The notes under the pieces are model-generated. The model saw nothing but the letters and a program-made list of their open reading frames with translations, did not search any database and was not told the DNA's origin. A DNA stretch of 59,436 nt from Bacillota bacterium. Lineage in GTDB: Bacteria; Bacillota; Clostridia; Lachnospirales; Lachnospiraceae. The first letter of the stretch is position 1. Each line of letters begins with the position of its first letter. The position numbers and the translations under genes are program-made. Shown here in pieces: positions 35,370-44,040 of this stretch. The DNA lies in the NCBI GenBank assembly GCA_023443225.1, contig JAEZVF010000009.1, positions 1 to 59,436 of the forward strand. Reading direction: 5' to 3'.

Positions 35370-37586
35370 CTAGCTGCCTGATTTTGATTCGTTCACTTTG
35401 AATTTATTCACTTCTTGAACAAGTGTATCTGCATTCAGATTTAGTGAACTTGCTTCCTTATTCAGAGTTTCTACTGAAACAAGTTGATCGTTTGACGTTT
35501 GGTTCACAGTATTGGTGGAAGCCGCTATCTCTTCTAGAACTGCTGAGATGTTCTCAATTGCTCTTAATGTACTTACTCTTGCATCTTCAATATTTCCTAC
35601 ATTTTGAGTAATATAGTTGAGATAAACCACCAGTTTTTCAACACTTTCATTGATAATATTGTACGAACTGGTTGTATTTTTCACTGCATTTCCCTGAAGA
35701 TTTAATACATCCTCTGCTTTTCTTGCTGTTTCAACAACATTCTTTGTATCCCCTTGTATACTATCAACAATTTTCTGAATATCATTTACCGAACCCTGGG
35801 ATTGCTCTGCCAGCTTTCTAATTTCACTTGCTACCACTGCAAATCCTTTTCCATATTCTCCAGCTCTCGCAGCTTCAATAGAAGCATTTAAAGAAAGTAG
35901 GTTAGTCTGATTAGAAATTTCACTAATTACATTCACTATTTTGGTTATAGATAAGGATTTTTCCTCCAGTTTCTCAATATCCTTAATAATACCTGTTGTA
36001 ATCTCAATCGTAGACTGGGTCTGATTGTTTAGTTCTTTGGTTGTTATTGTTCCTTCCGCAATACTTGCTTTGGTTTTATCTGCAATCAAGCTTATTTCCT
36101 TGGTATTATCGCTGACCAGAACTATTTTTTTTGATAAATTATCCATTTGTGTTAAGCATTCTTCTGCATCTTTTGCTTGTTGATTAATACCCTGTTCAAT
36201 TTCATTCATTGCTGTAGAGATATCTTTTGTTGAATTTAAAAATATTTGTGTGGTTTTCGTAACATTTTCTGAGGAGGAGAATACTCCCGCACTCATCCCA
36301 TTCACATGTCGGATTAGATTTCTCATATTAGAGAAGGTTTGTTGGATTTCCTCAATCAATTGTTGGAATTCATCCTTACGTTTTGAGTCAAACTTAACCG
36401 TTAAATCACCTTTTGCTGCATCCTTTAACTTAAGTATGATTCCTTTAATGGCTCTATCAATCCCCTGTGATATCATAATCGCAATCGCGGTTGCTATGAT
36501 AATTGCAATGATAACAATAATAATTGTTACCTTCTTTATATTATCTGCTTGACTTGTGATATTATCCTTTGGCATTAAGGCACAGATGATAGCCCCTGTG
36601 TCTCCGATCTTTGAATATAGAAACAGATAGGACTCTCCCTTGTAGTTAACATACTCCGAGTTATTATTAACTTCGGAGGTAATTGCATTCTGATAGAACT
36701 TTTCCCCGGTAAAGATTGCCTTAGTACCCTCAGCAACCTCGATATCCGAGCTTTTCGCCGCTGTAACCTCCTTACCATCAGGTGAGATGATTGCAAGTAA
36801 ACCTGATTTATCAAATTCAATACCAGATAGAATACCTTTTACTGTATCTGCATTAACATCAATTACTAACATGGCCCGTGCACCCGTTAGGCTCCTGACT
36901 AGACGAATTGAGTAATCTTCAGCGGTTGTTGCTAAACTTTCATCCAGATATTCATTCGCACCAAGCCACAAAAGGTTCCCGCGATTATTCTTTAGATGTT
37001 CACCCTCATCCGTTTGAACGAAACCTCCATATAAACCGCTAGCAAGTGTACCTTTTGTTGAAATAGATTTTACGTCATCTGACAAAATGTAAATGTTTCC
37101 AATAAATTCATCTGAAATTTGTTTCGCTGACAAAATACTCCCAATATATTTATATGCAGTATTGAATCCGCTCTTATCTTTAGCGTATAGATTACTAAAA
37201 TACTTTGTTATTGTGTCGTCATTTCCATATTGAATACTACTTGCTTCCACTGAATTCAATCCAAATCGTAGGTATTCTCCTGCCATATTTATGGTCTGTA
37301 AAGATGATTTTTCATAGTTTTTAACAATACCTTCAGATGCAACTTTAAAAGATACAACCCCTAAAAGAATAATAAATGCAATAGGAACCATATAAGATGC
37401 AATTAACTTAAAACGGATCGTAGAAATACTTTTTATGAGCCATTTTAAACCAAACTTTGATGTTCCATTTGTTATCTTACTTGTTTCACGAGTTCTGGAA
37501 CCATGTTTTTGTTCTGAGTGGAGGTACTTACCTTTATGAGACTTAATCCCAATCCTTTTCATTATTTCAACTACAATTTTCTTCAT
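35370..37586 (-). CDS. Methyl-accepting chemotaxis protein inside the hemicellulose operon
   Basis: 738-residue membrane chemoreceptor. An unusually long cytoplasmic N-terminus (about 58 residues) precedes TM1 (about 60-80). A dCache-like extracellular sensor (about 85-345), TM2 (about 350-372), HAMP (about 374-430) and a signalling domain with the hairpin tip SNQTNLLSLNASIEAARAGE follow. The Glu/Gln-rich helices carry likely methylation sites. No CheR-binding pentapeptide is visible at the end. It lies between GH51 (90 nt) and GH95 (16 nt) on one strand. It probably guides motility toward the sugars or oligosaccharides this operon consumes; the ligand is unknown. Confidence 0.92.
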   Translation of the reverse strand: MKKIVVEIMKRIGIKSHKGKYLHSEQKHGSRTRETSKITNGTSKFGLKWLIKSISTIRFKLIASYMVPIAFIILLGVVSFKVASEGIVKNYEKSSLQTINMAGEYLRFGLNSVEASSIQYGNDDTITKYFSNLYAKDKSGFNTAYKYIGSILSAKQISDEFIGNIYILSDDVKSISTKGTLASGLYGGFVQTDEGEHLKNNRGNLLWLGANEYLDESLATTAEDYSIRLVRSLTGARAMLVIDVNADTVKGILSGIEFDKSGLLAIISPDGKEVTAAKSSDIEVAEGTKAIFTGEKFYQNAITSEVNNNSEYVNYKGESYLFLYSKIGDTGAIICALMPKDNITSQADNIKKVTIIIVIIAIIIATAIAIMISQGIDRAIKGIILKLKDAAKGDLTVKFDSKRKDEFQQLIEEIQQTFSNMRNLIRHVNGMSAGVFSSSENVTKTTQIFLNSTKDISTAMNEIEQGINQQAKDAEECLTQMDNLSKKIVLVSDNTKEISLIADKTKASIAEGTITTKELNNQTQSTIEITTGIIKDIEKLEEKSLSITKIVNVISEISNQTNLLSLNASIEAARAGEYGKGFAVVASEIRKLAEQSQGSVNDIQKIVDSIQGDTKNVVETARKAEDVLNLQGNAVKNTTSSYNIINESVEKLVVYLNYITQNVGNIEDARVSTLRAIENISAVLEEIAASTNTVNQTSNDQLVSVETLNKEASSLNLNADTLVQEVNKFKVNESKSGS

Positions 37587-37676
37587 AATGTCCTCCTTTG
37601 TATTGTCTTACTTTATCTATTGCAAACTAATGTATGAACTACAACTTTCTTATGAATTACTAATTGTGGATAATTT

Positions 37677-40139
37677 TTATTTCTTCTTTAAATGAATAAT
37701 GTTTAACGAGTGTGCAGGAGCACAATAGGTAAAGGAACTAGAGGAACCGTATAACTTAACCTCAATATCCTGTACTTTTGTCGGATTCTCTATGGTATTC
37801 TCGTCGTATTTGCCACCTGTCAATAATTCTAACCTATATTCGCTCTCAACCTCACAGTCAAGATTAATATCAATATCATCCAAATTAGGAGCCATATTAA
37901 CAATTTTAATTATTACTTCATCACTTGTGTCACAAACAACGGATGCCATCGAAGGGAAATTTGGGACAGAAGCTTCCTGGACAGGTTCACCATTGATAAA
38001 CAGACTCATTTTTTGGCTTGTCACAATATATTTAAATTTATTATATGTTCCAGTGATAAGGTTAACAGATACCTCAGAACTTAGTAATATAGGCTCACCA
38101 TTTCTCACCTCAATCAGAGAACTAATTCCTCCCTTTATCCTCCATTGGAAAGGACGTACGATGCCTGCATTCCATTCTCTAGGCGGATTTGTTTCATCAT
38201 TCATATACACTTCTTTCGGAATACGTGAACTATATAATCCAATTCCAATTTCACTTCCCTCTTCTACGAAGATCTCTATTTCAAATGTCCCTTCTGTCAC
38301 TTCCTCTTGATCTCCAAATACAACTAACACCTCGTCAAGTTTTACTCCCATCTTAGAGCTCTCGTTCTTCTGTGCTTCATCAGGTTCCGTAATAACAAAG
38401 CCTTCCTCAGTAGCTTTTTCATGCCCCATTACCTCATGTACTGCACTTACAGACTTCCCATCCCACATTGCATTACGATAATGAACTCCTGAGGGTCCTA
38501 GCAGTGAGGCCATCCCTTTTACTGGTCGAAAAAGAACTTTTGTCTCATCTTTTGACCAAACAACATGATCGCCACGACTGCCTCCAAATAATTTCCATGC
38601 ATAATAGGTTGGTATACAGTAACTTCTTAAATTATCAAAAATAATTAAATTAGGATACCACGCAAAATAATGATAATTATCTAATAAAGGAGCATAGGAT
38701 GCCAGCGTTACAATATCCTGGTTACGTTCCATTCCAACTAAAAACATTGCTTCACCCAAGGCTGCATAAAGTTGTCCAACCGGCCCGCGTAGAACCGCCA
38801 GCTCACCTAGAAATATTTCGGGGCCTTTTCTATCATAATTATCATAAAAATTAATGTTTTCAGCAAAATATTCCACACTATCATAATAATGTTCGTCAAC
38901 AATATCAACAGGAAGACCTTTCTTCTCAACATGTGTATTTGCTACAATTTTGATCCAAGGATATTTTTCCTTAATGATAGAAAAGCATCTCAAATATCTT
39001 TCTTCATAATCGTTTCCCCAGTTTTCATTCCCGATCTCAACATAATTCATCTTAAATGGCTCCGGATGTCCCATACGTCCACGTAATTTTCCCCACTCAC
39101 TGTCTGCGGGAGCGATTGCATATTCAATGGCATCAAGAGTGTCCTGTATCATCTCTTCCAGTTCATATCCTTCCATAAGAACTGAATTACGAGCCTGGCA
39201 GGTCATTCCACAGTTGAAAACATAAAGAGCTTCCACATCAATGTCTTCACACAACTGTAGGTATTCATGAAATCCTAATCCATTTGTTGTCCTATAATGC
39301 CACATTAATAAATGACTTGGTCGTTCCCAAACTGGGCCAACCGTATTCTTAAAGCGCATCGCAGTAGAAGGTGTAAATCCTTCTACAATACATCCTCCCG
39401 GAAATCGCAAAAAGGTTGGATGCATATCACGGAGCTTCATAACCAGATCATTTCTTAAACCATGTCCTTTATATGTATCCGCAGGCATTAAGGATGTAAA
39501 AGCAAATTTAATACTACCCCCTGTCAAACTAGTAATCACAAATCTTGCTTTCCCTGTCGTCTTAGTAGCAATAAAATTAGCATCGTATCGAATATAACCA
39601 TCTCCACTTAAGGCAATGACGCACTCACATAATTTTACATTGTCCTCCTCAATTGATAAAGCTACTTCCGTTGGCTCATTTACTTTTGCAAACATATAAA
39701 AGTTATATGTTTCTCCTTCTAGCTGAGGAACTCCAATAAATCCCGAGTTATATATAAATCCTTGTGGCTGAAATTCAACCAACAAAGCGGCATTTCGCTT
39801 GTCATTTAAGGTATCCTTCAGCTCCAGTTTCATCTTAGCATTTTCGCTATACCAAGCAGGGATTGGAGTATATTCTATCTTATTATCACGTACCCACCTG
39901 GAAAGTCCCTCTCCATGATTAAATTCATCTCGCCATCCTGCTGGTGTGACTATTGCATAATCATCTCCTTCTGTTATACATTCTACTGGTGGAATAGAAT
40001 CTTCAAAGGATCTGTTACGAAGCATCTCAGGATAAAGTCCACCATCCCCTGCCCTGTTAATATCTTCGAAGAATATACCATAAAGATTTTTTGCAGTCGG
40101 AAATCGTTTTTCATTTGTTTTAATATTGATACTGCTCAT
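37677..40139 (-). CDS. Glycoside hydrolase family 51 alpha-L-arabinofuranosidase
   Basis: About 820-residue retaining arabinofuranosidase. The N-terminal NLYGIFFEDINRAGDGGLYPE motif is followed by a CBM4-like beta-sandwich insert (about 70-215), a TIM barrel with acid/base E372 in VEIGNENWG and nucleophile E446 in IFLGELAVL, and a C-terminal domain including a lectin-like segment. This is the longer GH51 layout rather than the 500-residue form. The start at 40139 has CAGGAGG 5 nt upstream; the frame is open 20 codons further but runs into the stem-loop at 40167-40210. There is no signal peptide. It removes arabinose from imported arabinoxylan or arabinan fragments. Confidence 0.92.
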   Translation of the reverse strand: MSSINIKTNEKRFPTAKNLYGIFFEDINRAGDGGLYPEMLRNRSFEDSIPPVECITEGDDYAIVTPAGWRDEFNHGEGLSRWVRDNKIEYTPIPAWYSENAKMKLELKDTLNDKRNAALLVEFQPQGFIYNSGFIGVPQLEGETYNFYMFAKVNEPTEVALSIEEDNVKLCECVIALSGDGYIRYDANFIATKTTGKARFVITSLTGGSIKFAFTSLMPADTYKGHGLRNDLVMKLRDMHPTFLRFPGGCIVEGFTPSTAMRFKNTVGPVWERPSHLLMWHYRTTNGLGFHEYLQLCEDIDVEALYVFNCGMTCQARNSVLMEGYELEEMIQDTLDAIEYAIAPADSEWGKLRGRMGHPEPFKMNYVEIGNENWGNDYEERYLRCFSIIKEKYPWIKIVANTHVEKKGLPVDIVDEHYYDSVEYFAENINFYDNYDRKGPEIFLGELAVLRGPVGQLYAALGEAMFLVGMERNQDIVTLASYAPLLDNYHYFAWYPNLIIFDNLRSYCIPTYYAWKLFGGSRGDHVVWSKDETKVLFRPVKGMASLLGPSGVHYRNAMWDGKSVSAVHEVMGHEKATEEGFVITEPDEAQKNESSKMGVKLDEVLVVFGDQEEVTEGTFEIEIFVEEGSEIGIGLYSSRIPKEVYMNDETNPPREWNAGIVRPFQWRIKGGISSLIEVRNGEPILLSSEVSVNLITGTYNKFKYIVTSQKMSLFINGEPVQEASVPNFPSMASVVCDTSDEVIIKIVNMAPNLDDIDINLDCEVESEYRLELLTGGKYDENTIENPTKVQDIEVKLYGSSSSFTYCAPAHSLNIIHLKKK

Positions 40140-40166
40140 CATAACCTCCTGATGTAGTAATGTGAA

Positions 40167-40210
40167 AAGTTCCATATATGAGACAGACCTTCGAATCATA
40201 TATGGAACTT
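40167..40210 (-). promoter_or_regulatory. 15-bp perfect stem-loop between solute-binding protein and GH51 genes
   Basis: Arms 40167-40181 and 40196-40210 are perfectly complementary, with a 14-nt loop. It lies after the binding-protein stop (40259) and before the GH51 ribosome site, without a T run. It mirrors the stem-loop after the other binding-protein gene (20125-20172) and may stabilise the upstream mRNA or partly terminate. Confidence 0.65.
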
Positions 40211-40258
40211 AACTAAAGTAATAAAATACTTAACTTTGAATCATAAACATTCCGTTCA

Positions 40259-42046
40259 TTATTCTGCAGCGGATGCTGCTCTTGCATCTACAACCTTTTG
40301 GAATTTTGCCTTATCAAATGCTACTAATTCTGCCCAGCCAAGACCATCAAGCTGCGTCTTCATATCTGACCACATACTCTGGAATTCTTCATCGCTACTA
40401 GCATAAATCATCCTCCAAGAGGTATCACACATTAATTCTGCACACTGGCTACGAATCAAAGCAACATCAGTGGTATCACTTGGCAAAATGATATTGATCA
40501 TAGGTACTGGTTTCAACTGTCCATTTCCTAGCAGGTATTCTACCTGATTAGCTGCACCGTATTTCTCACTCCACTCCTTCGTCATAGTTGTCTTATTTGC
40601 TTCGATATAGGAGTTCCAATAATTATAAACATAGGACTCTCCTGTGTTAGGATTAATGGATACAGCATGTAACGGCCATTGATTAATTTTACTCATACCA
40701 TCGTTATATCCGCCGCCGCCCCACTCTGCAGGTACTTCACGATTTTCCATCAGTGCATATAAGCCATCGTCGGTAAGTGTATACTTACCATCATCACCTA
40801 CTGTATAGCTCCAATCCGGTATTCCTGCATGCAAGTAATCAAGGCCTTCTGGACTTATTAACCAATCTAAGAATTCTATCGCTCTCGCTCTGTTGTTTCC
40901 TTCCATCTGGGCACCTATTGCAAATGCTCTTCCATCTCCGTAATAATAATCAGCAGGCTGATAGAAGTTCATATCCGCAACCGGAGCATAGATATAAGCA
41001 TTTCTCTCATTCGCACGTTCCGGTGTATTCCAGAAACCTCTCTGCCAGTTGTACCACATTAACAATACCTGTTTGTTCTTCATTTTTGTACATGCTGTTT
41101 CCCAGTCTTGTGAACCAGAATCAGGATCAACCAACCCTCTTTGATTTGCATCGTAGAAGAATTTTAACATCTTATAGTATGCTCCGTCATCATCGGTAAC
41201 CTCTTTCATATCTCCTTTTGTACCAAGGAGGATAGAACCGTTTACTTCATAACCATACCACTTTGTAAGCTGAGTTGCTGTTTCTATTGTAATCTGAGTC
41301 CCACCTTTATCCCAATCAGCCCATAAGGAAAGAGCATAGTTGGGTTTACCAGCATCATTCATCGGATGCGCTTTCTGAATTTGTTCCATTGCATTTAATA
41401 AATCATCCAAATTTTTCATATCAGGACTGCCAATTTCTGTATAATAGTCCCATGGGAACATAGGGCTTGAATATAGTTCAGTTTCAGAATAAGTAGTTGG
41501 AGAAGTATTTGTCATCTGGCAAGGCATACCATAAATCTTACCCTCTGTATTTCCTTCCAACCCTGAATTAAATGTTTTATATTGATCATAATACAGATTT
41601 AAGTTTGGGCTGTTTTGTACATCACTTGTAATATCTGCAATCAACCCTGCTTGGATACAATCCTGTAGAGGTGCATTATCTAACAGAATGATGTCTCCCA
41701 AATTACCTGCGGAAGAACGTGTCTGATACAGAGCCTCGCCATCTCCGGATGCCTGAGGTGCGATAATATTCAACTCAAGATTGAATTTGTCTTTGACAAC
41801 TTTTCCAAACCATCCACTCTGCATCCCCTGATAGTTTGCTGCAACATCATAAACCTCCAAAGTAAGTGGTTCTGAGTGATCTATCGCTGTAGCAGTTTCA
41901 GAATCACCCTTTGTAACCTCAGTAGTAGTTGTAGGCTCATTTTTAACTGCTGTGGTTTCTTCTGTTTTTTTAGCACAGCCTGCCAGAGCAGAAGATATAA
42001 CAAGAACTACAACTAACATTAATGAAACTAATTTCTTTTTTTTCAT
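40259..42046 (-). CDS. Oligosaccharide ABC transporter solute-binding lipoprotein (LplA/YtcQ type)
   Basis: 595-residue lipoprotein. The signal peptide ends with the lipobox ALAGC (C24), then a Thr/Glu-rich tether (about 27-50). A large binding fold of the LplA/YtcQ group follows, with NLGDIILLDNAP, MPCQMTNTSPTTYS and the closing helices. Its length (about 100-150 residues above MalE types) is usual for binders of long or branched oligosaccharides. GGAGGATTTG precedes the ATG. It follows the YtcP-type permease by 60 nt and is itself followed by a stem-loop and GH51. The likely ligand is a decorated xylo- or arabino-oligosaccharide. Confidence 0.92.
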   Translation of the reverse strand: MKKKKLVSLMLVVVLVISSALAGCAKKTEETTAVKNEPTTTTEVTKGDSETATAIDHSEPLTLEVYDVAANYQGMQSGWFGKVVKDKFNLELNIIAPQASGDGEALYQTRSSAGNLGDIILLDNAPLQDCIQAGLIADITSDVQNSPNLNLYYDQYKTFNSGLEGNTEGKIYGMPCQMTNTSPTTYSETELYSSPMFPWDYYTEIGSPDMKNLDDLLNAMEQIQKAHPMNDAGKPNYALSLWADWDKGGTQITIETATQLTKWYGYEVNGSILLGTKGDMKEVTDDDGAYYKMLKFFYDANQRGLVDPDSGSQDWETACTKMKNKQVLLMWYNWQRGFWNTPERANERNAYIYAPVADMNFYQPADYYYGDGRAFAIGAQMEGNNRARAIEFLDWLISPEGLDYLHAGIPDWSYTVGDDGKYTLTDDGLYALMENREVPAEWGGGGYNDGMSKINQWPLHAVSINPNTGESYVYNYWNSYIEANKTTMTKEWSEKYGAANQVEYLLGNGQLKPVPMINIILPSDTTDVALIRSQCAELMCDTSWRMIYASSDEEFQSMWSDMKTQLDGLGWAELVAFDKAKFQKVVDARAASAAE

Positions 42047-42106
42047 AACAAATCCTCCATTCTCTTAATAGTTATATAAAAAGATGTTCTGACATCCTCC
42101 CATATC

Positions 42107-43027
42107 TTAGCCCTTAACCGCACCAATCATAATACCTTTTACAAAGTATCTCTGAAAGATCGGATAAATTAACAAGATTGGCGCAACGACAATAATTGTA
42201 ACCGTCATACGTATTGATGTAGCTGTTTGTGCTGTAGCTACAGCCTGAGCAAGACCAGTGCCACCTGCTGAACCTACAAGTGCTTTTAAGGAGCTTGCCT
42301 GATTCAGATATTGATATAGTATAAATTGTAAGCTGTATAGCTTGTTGTTTGTCATAAGTAACAGAGTATCCTGGAAAGCATTCCAGTGATTAACTGCCGA
42401 GAAGATAGCCACAGTGGCCATGATTGGCTTGATGACAGGTATGATGACACGAGCAAATACCTTCATTGTCCCCGCACCGTCAATCTCGGCTGCCTGTTGC
42501 AATTCCTTTGGTATAGACTCTACAAATGTCTTCGCCAGAATAATATAAAATGGTGTTACAATGGTCGGTAAAATATATCCCCAAAAGTTATCTGTCAGGT
42601 GAAGATTTTTCATCGTTAAATACCATGGAATGATACCTGCATTAAAGTACATTGTAATAACAACAAATCGATACCAAAATTTTCTTGCCCATAAGCTTTC
42701 ACGGGTGAACATGAATCCCAAAAAGGCTGTTGCTATCACCGTCAGGAAGGTCCCTATCACTGTTCTTCCAACAGACACCATGGCTGCATTAAATAATCCC
42801 GGTATCTGAAGTGCCTTGATATAGTTTGAAAAATGAATCTCCTTGGGCAGGAAAATAATTAACCCTCTTTCACTTAATATATTCGAACTGATGGTGTTGA
42901 TAAAAATATAATAAAATGGATATATACAGACAAAAGCAAAGGCAGCAAAAAGGACATAGGTTATTATACTGATTAGTTTATCTCCCAAACTTTGCTTTTG
43001 ACGTTTTTTTCTTTTACTAATTTTCAT
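42107..43027 (-). CDS. Oligosaccharide ABC transporter permease, YtcP/LplC type
   Basis: 306-residue permease with six predicted membrane spans, a very basic N-terminus (KRKKRQK) and an EAA loop reading QQAAEIDGAGTMKVFARVIIP. The C-terminus KGIMIGAVKG is the family signature. AAAGGAGAAA precedes the ATG. It lies 16 nt after the LplB-type permease and feeds the same importer as the LplA-type lipoprotein downstream. Confidence 0.93.
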   Translation of the reverse strand: MKISKRKKRQKQSLGDKLISIITYVLFAAFAFVCIYPFYYIFINTISSNILSERGLIIFLPKEIHFSNYIKALQIPGLFNAAMVSVGRTVIGTFLTVIATAFLGFMFTRESLWARKFWYRFVVITMYFNAGIIPWYLTMKNLHLTDNFWGYILPTIVTPFYIILAKTFVESIPKELQQAAEIDGAGTMKVFARVIIPVIKPIMATVAIFSAVNHWNAFQDTLLLMTNNKLYSLQFILYQYLNQASSLKALVGSAGGTGLAQAVATAQTATSIRMTVTIIVVAPILLIYPIFQRYFVKGIMIGAVKG

Positions 43028-43043
43028 GCCAATTTCTCCTTTA

Positions 43044-43964
43044 TTATAAAAAGCTTTCGCCTCTTACTAGTTTTGAAATTCCATTTGCAATACAAAGCAA
43101 TACTACACTAATGACACTCTTCAGCATACTAATTGCAGTAGAAACCGAATAACTACCACTTCCCATTGCCAAATTGAAAACATACAAATCCAAAACTTGA
43201 ATGGTATCCTTGTTAAAAGAATTCTGGAATACATAATACTGTTCCATGCCATTCGATAGGAAACTTGCAATTGATAACATTAATAAAACAAAATACGTAG
43301 GTAATATACTAGGAATCGTTATGTACCGAATTCTCTGCATCCTTGTTGCTCCATCCACTTTGGCTGCTTCGAATAAGGATTCATCAATACTGGTAATAGC
43401 CGCTATATACATAATGGCAGCCCATCCGAGATTCTTCCAGGTGAGCCATACCCACTGGGTAAACCAAACATGTTTAGAAGCTTGCAGGAATAAAATCGGC
43501 TTCGAAATAATTCCCTTTGAAATCAGAAGATGATTCACCATACCTGTGCTGTTAAATATGTTAAATGCAACTGAATATACCAAAACCCAGCTTATAAAGT
43601 TAGGAATTGTAGTTATCGTCTGTACTGCTTTTCGAAAAGGTACACACTTAATTTCATTCAAAAAGATAGCAAAAATCATTGGCAGCCAGGAGAACAGCAT
43701 AGACAGACCACTCATGGCAAAGGTGTTTCTAATTACGTTTAAAATCTGCTTTGTTTTAACCGGATTCGCCACCAAGGATTTAAACCATTTCAGCCCTACG
43801 AAACTATCCATTGTCATTGGCTTCGGAGGCCTATAATCAAAAAAAGCATAGACCCACCCATAAAGCGGATAATAGGCAAACACCGCTATCAATATAATAA
43901 AAGGAACGATATATAGGAATTCTTTATATCCTCTTAGTTTCCTTTTGTTTTGTAAAAAATTCAT
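43044..43964 (-). CDS. Oligosaccharide ABC transporter permease, LplB type
   Basis: 306-residue permease with six membrane spans; AYYPLYGWVYAFFDYRP after TM1 and the EAA loop FEAAKVDGATRMQRIRYITIP are typical of LplB. The ATG at 43964 is preferred over an adjacent GTG because AAGGGGG is spaced about 8 nt from it. It partners the YtcP-type permease 16 nt downstream. An ATPase gene is missing from this transporter too. Confidence 0.93.
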   Translation of the reverse strand: MNFLQNKRKLRGYKEFLYIVPFIILIAVFAYYPLYGWVYAFFDYRPPKPMTMDSFVGLKWFKSLVANPVKTKQILNVIRNTFAMSGLSMLFSWLPMIFAIFLNEIKCVPFRKAVQTITTIPNFISWVLVYSVAFNIFNSTGMVNHLLISKGIISKPILFLQASKHVWFTQWVWLTWKNLGWAAIMYIAAITSIDESLFEAAKVDGATRMQRIRYITIPSILPTYFVLLMLSIASFLSNGMEQYYVFQNSFNKDTIQVLDLYVFNLAMGSGSYSVSTAISMLKSVISVVLLCIANGISKLVRGESFL

Positions 43965-44040
43965 CACGCATTCCCCCTTATTCAGTAAAACTCATTCCTA
44001 TTTTGTTGACTATTCATGTGACCATTTTATGTATCAACTT

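Noticed and set aside
37792..38310. 172-codon open frame on the plus strand
   Set aside because: It lies fully antisense to the GH51 coding region, has no ribosome site, and its sequence mirrors GH51 codon structure.
40777..41199. 140-codon open frame on the plus strand
   Set aside because: Antisense to the LplA-type lipoprotein gene with low-complexity His/Leu/Ser content and no family pattern.
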